A stretch of DNA of 64,000 bases from Crocodylus rhombifer (taxonomy: Eukaryota; Chordata; Crocodylia; Crocodylidae). This document shows positions 1 to 9,441 of this stretch, in pieces. The stretch's first letter is position 1. Every line of letters starts with the position of its first letter. Where the stretch lies: positions 62,001-126,000 of the forward strand of contig JAVSML010021688.1 in NCBI GenBank assembly GCA_038503035.1, read 5' to 3'. Under the pieces are notes generated by a model. The model ran no database searches. It was not told the origin of the DNA and worked only from the letters and a program-made list of their open reading frames with translations. A program made the position numbers and the translations under genes.

Positions 1-504
1 TCAATCTGTGGTTACTATTAAAAAGAGAGATGCATATAAAAGTGGAAAAGTCTAATTTATTTTATTAAAAAGGCATTATAATTACCAACCTATAAACAAA
101 TCAAACAACACATTTTATTTTCTGCTTATCTATGTTAAAATATTTTTAAAGTGGAAGACAATAAGGCAAATATGCTGATTCAGAGTGTGTTGATATTTAT
201 GCTGTAGGCCAAAAAATACAGCTAATTGGTTTTATATAATTTTTGCATAAAATCCTTTCACAGAAGAGTAGACACTATATTTTATGTTCATAGATGGTAT
301 ATAGCTTTAAGGAAAGAGGGGAAAAAAGGTTTTAATGTTTAGATTGCATTTAAATTCAAAATTAACAACAGATTCATTTCTCTTCTTTCTATACATGTTC
401 TTTGGTAGGGACAGCGGTTTGGTGGTATATGGAAAGTACTGAATAGAATGATGTGCTCTCTTCCTTTGCATGTAGCACACCTACTTCAATTAAATACCTT
501 AAGA
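1..504. other. AT-rich sequence, no gene seen
   Basis: Low-GC unique-looking DNA with short A and T runs. No open frame of note, no recognisable repeat and no RNA gene. It ends at the left terminus of a hAT-like element. Confidence 0.6.
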
Positions 505-773
505 CTAAAGGTTCCCAAACGTTTTCCTATTGCATACCCACTTCCAGATTTATGAGCTGCCCACATACCCCTACTAGTATATGTTTTATTTTAACCCTTA
601 AATTCCGATTACTATTATGAAAATTAAATCCATCATTATACAATGGGCACAGACAGAAGTGCAGGTCTGCTTTGCAGGAAGTGTTCTGCTAGCCAGTAGC
701 TGGTTTTCCCTGTCAATGGCCTCTTCTCCCTCCCAGCCTGTCACTATTTTTAGAATGGGAAGGGAGAAAGGGA

Positions 774-890
774 TGTGGCAGGCCAGTAGGGGGCACTCCT
801 GCATCAAGCCACCCACCTCACTGTGCCTGACCACCTTCCAGTCTCTGAGTGCCTCCCTGGGGGCATCTTGTGTCTGGCTGACCAGGCTGT
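774..890 (-). repeat. Truncated 3' LTR of the 774-2378 element
   Basis: About 100 bp align with the beginning of the complete LTR at 1378: both carry gccagtagggggc, a shared cacccacctcac stretch and ccctgggggca. Homology fades near 890, where the sequence passes into gag. The junction therefore marks an internal deletion that fused the middle of the LTR to gag. Confidence 0.7.
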
Positions 891-1241
891 TCAGGCATTT
901 AGTGTGGGCTGGATGCCTGCAGCTTCAGCATTTGTCTTCAACTGGAGTGCTGTGAGCTCATGCTCATGTTGGAACTGGGCCTTTCCAGCTTCATGCTTGC
1001 GCTGGGCTTCTCTGGCTTCCAGCTCTATCCTTGTCAACTCTAGCTCATGCCTGAACTTGCGCTCTCTCTCCTCAGCTTCTAGTTGCAGCTGGAATTTCTG
1101 GAAGTCCCACTCAGAGAGTGGCACCTCAGTGCTCCCTGTGGGTTCTGGAAGGACATGCAGAGGTTCCTCACTGGAAGGCCCCTCTCCTTCATCAGCTCTC
1201 TCAAGTCAGCCACTGTCAGGTGGTCATACTTATTAGCCATT
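891..1241 (-). pseudogene. gag remnant: SAP-like start plus charged coiled coil
   Basis: On the minus strand an ATG at 1241 opens a frame whose first residues (…YDHLTVADLRELMKERGLPV) resemble the short SAP-type helix pair at the start of some reptile LTR-retroelement Gag proteins. After about 38 codons the frame shifts. The second frame continues from about 1124 to 891 as 77 residues very rich in E, R, K, Q and L (for example LQLEAEERERKFRHE), a probable coiled coil. It then stops. Matrix, capsid and nucleocapsid regions are absent. The position just downstream of the primer binding site supports the gag call. Not functional. Confidence 0.6.
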
Positions 1242-1357
1242 CTAGCTATCTACACTGTCCAGTTGACCTGATGCCAAATTAGAAATGGTTTGCTCAAGGG
1301 TTTTCAGTGACTCTGTTCCCTTCCCCAAATTATGCCTTCAGTACAGCAGGTTGTCAG

Positions 1358-1375
1358 ATTCCACCACTAACACCA
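1358..1375 (-). promoter_or_regulatory. Primer binding site, tRNA-Leu type
   Basis: Two bases inside the LTR end, the minus strand reads tggtgttagtggtggaat. This matches 14 of 18 bases of the complement of a vertebrate tRNA-Leu 3' end (TGGTGTCAGAAGTGGGAT). Its position next to the LTR fixes the element's orientation. The four mismatches fit an old copy. Confidence 0.6.
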
Positions 1376-1377
1376 TG

Positions 1378-2378
1378 TGTGGCGGGCCAGTAGGGGGCTC
1401 TCCTGCATTAGGCCACCCACCTCACTGCACCCAACCACCTTCCAGGCTCCAAGTGCTTCCCTGGGGGCACCTCACGTCTGGCCGGCCCCTTCCTGGAGCA
1501 CACCCGCTAGCCTGAGGGTAACACTGCCACCACACAGGGATGGGCTTGATTCTGGCTCTGTGCACCCTGGGAAATACAGGCCTAATAGCCCTCAAGGGTA
1601 CTTGATTCACTTCAAGAACTTGGGATGCTTCCCTCAGTCAGAAGCACAAGTAGTGGTCTCCCTTAGTCAGCTGAACCAAGGGGACCCCAAGGCATAATCT
1701 AGACCCACACCCAATAAGTCTCCCACGCTAAGTAGAAAGGAGAACTTTATTGGTTACAAGGGGTAGGGTTGGAATGGGTACAGGGTAGAGCAATATCAGA
1801 GAAATCCCATAGAGCAAACTGGCATGGCTGGGTAGCCTTTGATCATGCATCTGAGTTACTGCAAGCTATATCTAGTTAGATCTCAGGTAGCTTACTCACA
1901 AGTATCATCCAGAGGCAGGTGGAGATTCACTCTGGAGGCAGGCAGTTTCTGATCATGAGTTTTGAGAGACAGAGCAAGTTTCAGATGGTCCAGCTCTTCT
2001 CTCCCTCTGAGTCTTCCTCGTGGCTGCTGCCTCCTCCTCCTGGACAGTCCTCAACTTATATAGCCCTTATGACCTCATTTACCCGGTCCACTGGAGGCCA
2101 GCACCTGTTGGCTGTCAGCCAACCAATTTGAAATGCATTACTAGTTGCTGGTCAGACTGGCAGTTCCCAGCTCCCCAGGGAGCCCAAGCCCCTCACCCAG
2201 GTGTGTGATGCCAATCATGTAGGCAGAGAGAGCAGGTTTCCCCCCTCCCTCAGGAATGTATCCAGGTCAGATTACCTAAAGAGATAGGGTAAGGTGTATA
2301 CCCTCTGCAGGGCCCATCTTAACCAAATTGTCACAGAGCAGAGTTTTTGGGGAGAAACAAAGTTAGCCTTCTGCCACA
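1378..2378 (-). repeat. Complete 5' LTR, about 1.0 kb
   Basis: Bounded by tgtggc and gccaca inverted ends. On the minus strand a TATA-like tatataa lies at 2062-2056, about 320 bp into the LTR, and an AATAAA polyadenylation signal lies at 1751-1746. U3 is therefore about 2378-2035 and R-U5 about 2034-1378. The bases 1387-1401 (ccagtagggggctct) resemble the CTCF core motif. Confidence 0.65.
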
Positions 2379-2823
2379 AGGGAGAAGAAGGAGCTTGTTC
2401 TAGGGGGATCCTTACCGTGGCGGGATGGGGGGGGGGCATTGGGCTCCAGTATGTCCACCCAACCCTCCAACAGGGTCTGAGAAAACCCCAGACCAAACAC
2501 TCTCCATTCCCTTCCCCCCTCCCGTTCTGAAAACAGCTCAGAGGCTGGAAGGCAGCGCAGACACAAGTTACAAAGAATGCTATGTTTTGAAATGTCTTCA
2601 CCTGAACGCTTATGCAAATGTGGCTTTAGATGTTTGCAGGTTTGAGCCCTTTCAAACCATCTTGCAGTCATGCACTTCTATTTGGTCATGGCTGTAGAGT
2701 GCTTTCAGGGGCCAGATTGAGCAAAAATTGTCATTTCTGCCTGTACCCAATTTCTCCTATGTATCCCCTAGCATTGTCTTGTGTACTCCCAGGGGTATGA
2801 GTACCACAGTTTAGGAATCCCTG

Positions 2824-3269
2824 CCTAGACTGTATAGAAACTAGGATGTAGTCTCTTTCTGCTTCCCATCAGTACTCAGGAATGTGTGTGTAAAGGAGAT
2901 GGCTGAAGCCTACTAAAAGAAAAATACTGAAAGCAAATCTGGTAAAAAAATAGTAATTTTGTCAAATATATTTTGTTGATATTTCAGGTATTTTCACCCA
3001 ATTCTACTACCTATATATGAAGACATAGGTATGTCCCCATTGCTTTTGTTTGAGGGTCTCACAAATACTAATGACTTTATCCTCTGTAAGGCAGGACATT
3101 CTACAGATAGGAAGCTGAGAAACAAATTAAGTGGCAGCTCCAAAAAAAGGAAAAACAAATGTGGCAAAGCCAGGAATGTGCCCACATTTCCAGAGATGGA
3201 ATCAAATGCCTTAATAAAAAAACTCCTTGATTATTATTAAATTTATAAATCAGACAAAAAGGTACTTGG
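2824..3269. other. AT-rich flank, no gene seen
   Basis: Unique-looking AT-rich sequence between the hAT-like element and the family A LTR. A 69-codon open frame on the plus strand (3031-3240) has no recognisable domain or homology and looks like chance. Confidence 0.5.
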
Positions 3270-3274
3270 GCATC

Positions 3275-4165
3275 TGTAACAGGAAGCCTGCTCCAGGCCG
3301 ATCTCATTGTGGCCCGCACACCTGTTTCTGGGCTAACTGCTCACCTTCTAACCCACCACGCCTTGTTGTTAATTAGTTCATTGATGTAATTAAGCGGGAA
3401 GCTGCCTATTTCCTGCCCCAATGCCAGGGGGCACCATCTGCAGCTTTTTTCCTCCCCTACACTGCAGACCAAGCCTCACAAATAATATCTCAATGTTATA
3501 ATCATCACCAGCCTCCACACTGGGCCCAGAATCCTCCTAACTGAACCCCGCCTTGATTCATCTCCTCAGGCTGTCTCATCTGCCTTTATACTAGGCAGCA
3601 TAGCTCCCTGAACCTCTTCCTCTTTGGGTGTGATCCCCCAGGACCTTTGGCTTACTAGCCCTGGCCCACCTCTAGGCCAGTTGGAACTCCAGGCCCACAG
3701 CTCTTGGGCCCATTGACCCTTCTGGTCCTGGCCGCAACATTGACCAGTCACACCTGTTCAGGGGAAGCCCAAACAGGTGTGAATCTATCACCTTTTCTCT
3801 CTCTCCAGGGGCCCACCCTCCAGACCCTACAAAAGGGTAACCCACCCAGTTGTGGGGGCTAGGGGTTAAGGCATCCCAACCCACCTTTTGGGATGGTAAT
3901 GTCACTGAGAGCCCCACCAGGTCACCCACTCCCAGCAGGGTGCAGTTTTAGATCATACCCAGGACCAGGAGCCTCCTGATCGTCCCCTATAGCTCCTCCC
4001 TTACCTCCAGATGATACCAGCAACCCTCCAGCCAGGCAATGTTGTTGCCTGGCCTCCAGCAGCAGAACTGCCCTGTTTATATGGGCAGACCCAGATTAAA
4101 AAATGGCTGCGCTCATCAGGCACCTGGCAGCTGCCAGCTCCAGGCCCAAACAGTGCTGTGCCACA
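3275..4165 (-). mobile_element. Solo LTR, family A, 5-bp target duplication gcatc
   Basis: Begins tgtaac and ends gccaca, with perfect 5-bp flanks gcatc at 3270-3274 and 4166-4170. Read on the minus strand it starts tgtggcacagcactg and has a TATA-like atataaa at 4082-4076. It is clearly homologous to the LTR at 48142-49274. Shared blocks include cttgttgt…ttaatta, gccagggggc, cagttttag.tcat.cccag and the TATA region. No internal retroviral sequence is attached, so this is a solo LTR left by LTR-LTR recombination. Confidence 0.8.
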
Positions 4166-4184
4166 GCATCCCATAAATTTCAGT

Positions 4185-4440
4185 TGAACAGGTCCAGAAT
4201 TATGATCCACATTCAGCAGTTGTCTAATACTGGAGGCCTTTCAGCCAGCTGCCCTGCCAACCGGGGCTGCTCCAACCTAGCTCAATATGCTGCAGTCCTG
4301 GGTACATGTTCAAAGGCAGTGTCCAGGAGCAATAAATTCCAGTGCAACATGTGCCAGAGTTTATTGCTGATAATCTTTGGCTCAACATGTTCCAGAGTTT
4401 ATTGCTGTGCAGTAATAGCATGTGTAGATGCACCCTGTAT
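4185..4440 (+). repeat. Partial family D miniature element
   Basis: Shares blocks with 22018-22505 and 25440-25908: ggctgctcca/cca, caatatgctgcagtcc, gggtacatgt, and a distal agtttattgctgtgcagtaat…tgtgtagatgcac. The last block is the 'tagtgtagata' terminal motif of that family. The left part is missing or unrecognisable. The 'gagtttattgct' block occurs twice (4359 and 4394), a small internal duplication. Confidence 0.5.
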
Positions 4441-6484
4441 TAAGCATACCAAACCTACCTATGCACTGTATGCTGCACTGATTTTTGGGTTGCTTCCTGA
4501 ATGCAATTCATGGAATTTATGTTAATCCACAAAACTAGTGCATACTGACTAATAGATCACTTTTTAAGTAATTTTTAAATCAGGTTTAAAAAAGAGTTTT
4601 GATAGTCTCTAGTAGCATTATCAGAGATGAAAGAAAATGTTCTGTCTGGGAATGCGCATATTTAGCTACTGAGCATGGGAGTTAGGAATACAGCCTCTGA
4701 ATCAGAGCTTCTTGCACTGTAATGCTGAAGGTTGCAAATGAGAAGAACAGTGGAAAAAAACCCTAGTCATACCCAGTTTTTGTTTTCCCTTTCAGTATCC
4801 ATTCCCTGCCACTGTGCTACAGGATACCAGGAAAGATGGACTTATAGTCTTACCCAGTTAATGGTAGTTCTTATGTATTTATGTTGTTATAACCCTGAGT
4901 CTTGTTCTTTTTTTGTAAGAACCATTTGATCCTTCAGCATAACGATCCATTGTTTGTTTTTGCTTTCTTATCTGAGGTGACTCAAATATAAGGAGCATGT
5001 TTCCTATTACTGATATGTATTTCAGTGCTACCAAATAAAAAATCACAGTAAAAGACAGGTTAGCTGTACAGTATACTGTGATGCAGTATCTGGAATGTGA
5101 TTTTTTATAACAGTTTGTTCTAAGGTTTTTACAAGAATTATATTCTGAAAAAGACAAAATGACTATTTCTGTTTTCATAACTGCATATGGTATGTATTAT
5201 GATTGGCTAAAGCCAGCTTTAATGAGGGTACTGCTATATATTTAATTTCTGGTTGTTCAGCCAATACATACATTTGGCAGTTCCAAACTGCATAAAAACG
5301 ATCAATAGAGATCATCACTTAAGTAGATTATTCCTATTTACTTCCACATGTAGGCCAATTTACATATTTTTCTAATGAAGTTCCTCTATAAGTAGTTGTA
5401 TCTTCTTTGATGAATATTCATAAGAATACAAAAGCAAGTTTAACATTTTGCTTCCTTTAATAACATTTCAATTGTTTTCCATATTTAGAATCTTGTAGAC
5501 AAAGTTTTCATAGTAACATATTGGTCAAGGGGTTAATCCACAATGGAAAACTTGGACTGAATGAAAGTAAAATGCATAGAGGTCTGAATTTTAAAAAAAA
5601 TTAAACTGGATAAACAGTCATCTCTCATTGCTTTCCAAACCATGCTGCTCTTTCACATCTATCCCTTTCCCATGGCTAATTCCCAATAACCTCTGCAGTA
5701 TAACTTTCCAATCTGGCAGTCCCCAGTCTCTATGGGAAGTGGCACTAGTGAGTTAATGAGACATGCTGACAAATGAAATACGTTGTCAAAAGAGTTCTGT
5801 CAGCTTCTCTTGGTATAATTCAAGACCAATTAAGAAGAAGTTTGGAATTTGTAAAGATTTTTTTAGGCTAGATGAACCCAAAGAAACATAAAGAAACAGA
5901 AGAACATGTTTAGAAGTGGCAATGTTTATGATTCTGCTGTGCCAATTTATTTATAAAAGTAATTTAATTATTTTTCAGAGACTTACTGTGATAAATCTGG
6001 AAGCTGTAGCTGTTCATTAAAGCATTAAGCAAACCATTAAAGCACATCCTTTTTTAACTAAGGAACTGTTCCAGGGCCTCCACTTTAAGACATTTATCCT
6101 ACACCTTCACCAGTGGTAATCTTCTCAGTTTGAAAGTCTTCAGTGCCCTTTGTTTCAGGAGTGTACAGGAGGATGACAACAGAGCAGGCCAGTGTATTTA
6201 GAATGCTTAGACTTCTTCTGATAGCATCACCCTTGGCTACCAATTCCAGCTCCAAGTAAGCACAGTCTAGGAGTTTCCTGCCTTTCCACATGTACCAATT
6301 TTATGGATTTCTGCCTTGTCCTCATCTTATACATGTATGCTCAGACTACATAACGAACAGCAGTTACTAGAGCTGACATGCAAAATGCAGCTGGCAACAA
6401 GGAAAAAGCCTTAAAGCTTCCAGCTGAAACAACTTTGCAATCTTTTTGGTCTTTATTCACCTGGACAGTAATCAAATTCAAATC
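4441..6484. other. AT-rich stretch, no gene seen
   Basis: About 2 kb of AT-rich DNA with scattered A and T runs. No recognisable repeat, RNA gene or credible coding frame. Confidence 0.5.
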
Positions 6485-6673
6485 ATGGTATCCAGACTGT
6501 GGAATAAACTCCCTCCAGAGGTAATGCATTCACCTACCTGGAGGTTTTCAAAAGGAGACTAGACAGTCACTTTGCTGGGATCACCTAACTCCAGTTGTCT
6601 TCCTGCCCAGAACAGGGGGGCTGGACCTGATGATTTGCAAGGTCCCTTCCAGGCCCTTACAATCTATGACTAA
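6485..6673 (+). mobile_element. CR1 LINE 3' tail
   Basis: Contains the conserved CR1 3' block: gtggaataaactccctccag, then ggaggttttcaaaaggagac, gggggctggacctgatgat and ggtcccttccaggccctta, ending tctatgacta. This is the end of the reverse transcriptase frame and the 3' UTR. Severely 5' truncated, about 190 bp. Confidence 0.85.
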
Positions 6674-6689
6674 AATCTATTAATACACA

Positions 6690-7200
6690 CTACAGAAAGA
6701 GGCTGCTAATGCTCAGTCTTCCTGTTCATTGCACATTGGTAGGGAAGTAGCAGGTCACAGCCTTGAAACCAGGACCTTGACCTGACAGCACAACTACTTA
6801 TCTCAGCCTGCCACCCCATAGCTAGCTAGCTAGGCTGATCAAAGCTGCCATGAAGTCTCCACTAGGTCCTAACCCTCCATCTACTCCATCACTGGATTGG
6901 CCAGCTGGATTTTTGCAAAGTGTGTAATCCTCCACTTCACAAACATAAAGCCCTGACTTGGAATAGGAAGTGTCTGGGAAACAGGACAACCTGACTTTTT
7001 GATACTCCTTCTGGCTTGCTCCTTGTAGTGTTTTGCTACGCCTTCTAGCTTGCTCCTTGGCTTTGCTTTCTGGTTGATCGCCCTGCTTCTTGGTCGCAGG
7101 GCTTTGCTCTTGGATTGATGTCCTGACTTCCTGACCTGGTTCAATCTCAAATTCTATTTACCCATCCCCACCCTCAATCACTGAGCAGTTTTAGACCTGG
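6690..7200. repeat. Possible LTR-derived segment with ctt-rich direct repeats
   Basis: Holds repeated ccttctggcttgctccttg-like units (7006 and 7041, plus weaker copies to about 7140), in the style of the U5 of some reptile LTR elements. No LTR ends or target duplication were found. The 89-codon minus-strand frame here simply translates the repeat. Confidence 0.25.
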
Positions 7201-8286
7201 CTGCCTATGTTCCAGTGTGACTGGAAGACTTGTGTGTATTTTCTCAAAATGTACAACATGACCTGCCTGTTGCTCTAACTACAGATTGACCAAATAATTA
7301 CATATACTCTCTCATTCAAGTTGCTATTGTGCTCCTTGATTGTGAATAAAGCTGTTCCCTGTGGGAAAATATTACATCCCTTAGAGCAGTATGTGTTCAA
7401 TGTTACAAGGCACTGAATGAATCCTAGGAGGACAGTTGTTATAGCTGATAATCAAGTAAACCAGTTCAATCCCCTTCAGACTAAGGAGTGAGGGATTTCA
7501 GAGAGCATATTGCATTGTGAGCAAAAGATGAAGGCACAAGTTTGTGAATTAGCACTTTTACACTCCTCATTTTGTCTGATTAGGCCATTATTAACTTTTA
7601 AATGTTAATATCCACATCAGCCCACAGGGATAATAAGGGAAATGGGCTTTTACTGATGAACATCTTGAGGCTGCAGCTGTATAAAAAAAGAAAGAAACAA
7701 AATCAAATGTTAACGTTTCTTCAAAAGAAAACCCTTTGGATGGGCATAGATGTTTCTTTTTAACACTCAGCATTTGTTTTTCAATCTAAATCAGACTAAA
7801 GATCTTTCTTTAGTCAGATTGATAGAGAAGGTTTCAAAATGCATACGTATACTATAGTACTTATTGGCAAAGAGGAAAACAGCTGATGTCTGATTCACAA
7901 ACATCATAGGATACTTTAGATTTATCTGCAGTTAAAATACAGAATGGCAATGTGAAGCATACTTACTTCTTGATGGTATTGTAAAGAAAAATCAGAATGT
8001 GGCCTATTTAATCATGAAAATTCATGTAGATTATTTTAATATTTACTCTCTTCCATGTTTTTTTTGTTCCTTGATCTGTGTCCACTGGTTATAGCCAAAC
8101 TTAAATTCTCACACATTAAATTAAAATAAAAATTAATAAAAACATGAAAATCCCAAATTTAAGTTCAAAATTTAGGAACTATCAAGAAGCACAGTAATAT
8201 TCAGATTATATGAATAGGTTGACTTACAAATATTTTGAAAAGTTTTAAAGTTAATATAGGATGCTGAATCAGAACTAAATCTTTTA
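7201..8286. other. AT-rich stretch, no gene seen
   Basis: No recognisable repeat or gene. The bases 7793-7821 (agactaaagatctttctttagtcagatt) form a short palindrome around an agatct centre. Confidence 0.5.
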
Positions 8287-8291
8287 ATAAC

Positions 8292-8859
8292 TGTCTCAGC
8301 CAGAGATAGGCATGGGTGCCGATGACACAGAGCTAAAAGCTGAGACAAGTAAACAATAGGCAGAAAGTCCCAATCAGTAGGCGGAAAGTCCCAGCTAGTA
8401 AGCAACCTAAATTGCGCGTGCTCAGCCATACACAGCACACACGGCCGGTGCGTGATCAACTAGAATATTCCACACAATTTGCGTTGTAATTGGCTAACCA
8501 TAACATATTTAAGTCGGCACATTTCCGCCCAAAGCAGAGACCTGCCAAAACACACCTTGAGCTACTTTACAAGCTGGCCACTTGTCAACGTCTCTCTGCC
8601 ACCATCATCTCCCGGCGTACCCTACCCTTGCATGCTCGAGTTCGACCTGACCAGCAATTCATCCGCCTAATAGCTATCGACTGGTTCTGCAGCTGTCGTT
8701 TGTAACCAAGCTCGACCTGCACTACACTACTGTTTGGTACCATAAGTAAACTCCTTTTTCCGCAACTGTACGAGTATTAGACACCTGACTCTCCACCGCT
8801 AGCCCCCACCTGCTCGATCGTGTCGGCCTAAACTGTGACCACTACACCTGGTCACGACA
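8292..8859 (+). mobile_element. Solo LTR with perfect ataac target duplication
   Basis: Begins tgtctcagcc and ends gtcacgaca, flanked by ataac at 8287-8291 and 8860-8864. Plus-strand orientation is suggested by an inverted CCAAT box (attgg, 8489-8493) and a TATA-like tatttaa at 8506-8512. It keeps many CpG dinucleotides (gcgcgtgc, ggccggtgcg, ctcgatcgtgtcgg), unlike its surroundings. That suggests a comparatively young insertion. No similar copy was seen elsewhere in the window and no internal region is attached. Confidence 0.8.
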
Positions 8860-8989
8860 ATAACATGCCTCATTCTGCCCATACTTATTTCCTGCTGGAG
8901 GCAACGTTTCATTCCATAGTCCTAATCCTGATCCATTCATGTAGACTCTGAAACTATACCTCTTGCCAATAACTACAATAGAACTTCAT

Positions 8990-9441
8990 GGGTATGCACC
9001 AGATGAGCACATACATGCATTTCCTCAGGGCAAAAGCTTGTGTGCACACACTGGTGCCCTAAAAGTAGCCCCAGGTGGGGTAGGGGAGGCTGGGCCCAGC
9101 ACCTGGGCTAGCCCCAGTAGCCTTACCTGGGGTCCTATGGGCTTCAGGGGCTCCAGCAGTGGTGATCTGGTGCATAGAGCCTGGCCAGCAGTCGGAGTGC
9201 ACTTCCTGCCAGCCAGGCTTGTTTCAGGTGGTACATGCTGCTGCCACATGTCCTGCCTACTGTGCTTTTTTCAGATACAGGGTTTTTTTGACACTGGGAT
9301 CTCCCAGTGTCAAAAAACTTCCCAAATAACAAACCCCACCATACTGCAAGTTAGCCTGTATGTATGGCTCTTGCAGTTGTTGTCACTGCAGACAGGTCTG
9401 TGGTGCTACAGACCACACGTATGCATGCCATGTGACTAAAA
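8990..9441 (-). mobile_element. Family C miniature TIR element
   Basis: The left end gggtatgcaccagatga corresponds to the right end of other copies (gggtgcatcc). The interior, read on the minus strand, shares ccccaggtaaggctactggggc with the copies at about 47974-49619 and 52791-55566. It contains a perfect palindrome at 9284-9317. The right end near 9441 is approximate. No transposase is present. Confidence 0.6.
9284..9317. repeat. Perfect 16-bp inverted repeat, 2-bp spacer
   Basis: Left arm ttttttgacactggga (9284-9299), spacer tc, right arm tcccagtgtcaaaaaa (9302-9317): 16 of 16 bases complementary. It sits in the middle of a family C element. Weaker versions occur at the same place in the other two copies. 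Confidence 0.9.

Larger units (their letters stand above)
774..2378 (-). mobile_element. LTR retroelement, internally deleted, 5-bp target duplication
   Basis: The element starts tgtggcagg and ends ctgccaca, and is flanked by perfect aggga copies at 769-773 and 2379-2383. Read on the minus strand it has a 5' LTR (2378-1378), a primer binding site (1375-1358), a gag remnant (about 1241-891) and a truncated 3' LTR (about 890-774). The first roughly 100 bp from 774 match the first roughly 100 bp from 1378, which identifies the left piece as the other LTR. The rest of gag, all of pol and most of the 3' LTR are missing. Superfamily is not proven; a Gypsy-like or endogenous-retrovirus-like element is the inference. 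Confidence 0.8.
505..2823. mobile_element. hAT-like DNA transposon, non-autonomous, interrupted by an LTR element
   Basis: The left end reads ctaaaggttcccaaac. The right end, reverse complemented, reads cagggattcctaaac. These resemble the CAGnGGTTCCCAAAC-type termini of hAT miniature elements. Just inside both ends is a similar 'catacccac/catacccct' stretch, as expected for related subterminal repeats. The flanks (ccttaaga on the left, cctagact on the right) are only a loose 8-bp duplication. No transposase frame is visible. The element's own sequence is 505-768 and 2384-2823; the rest is a later LTR retroelement. The hAT insertion is therefore the older event. Confidence 0.55.

Noticed and set aside
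3031..3240. 69-codon lysine-rich frame
   Set aside because: No splice context, domain or repeat homology. Lysine content follows the A-rich DNA.
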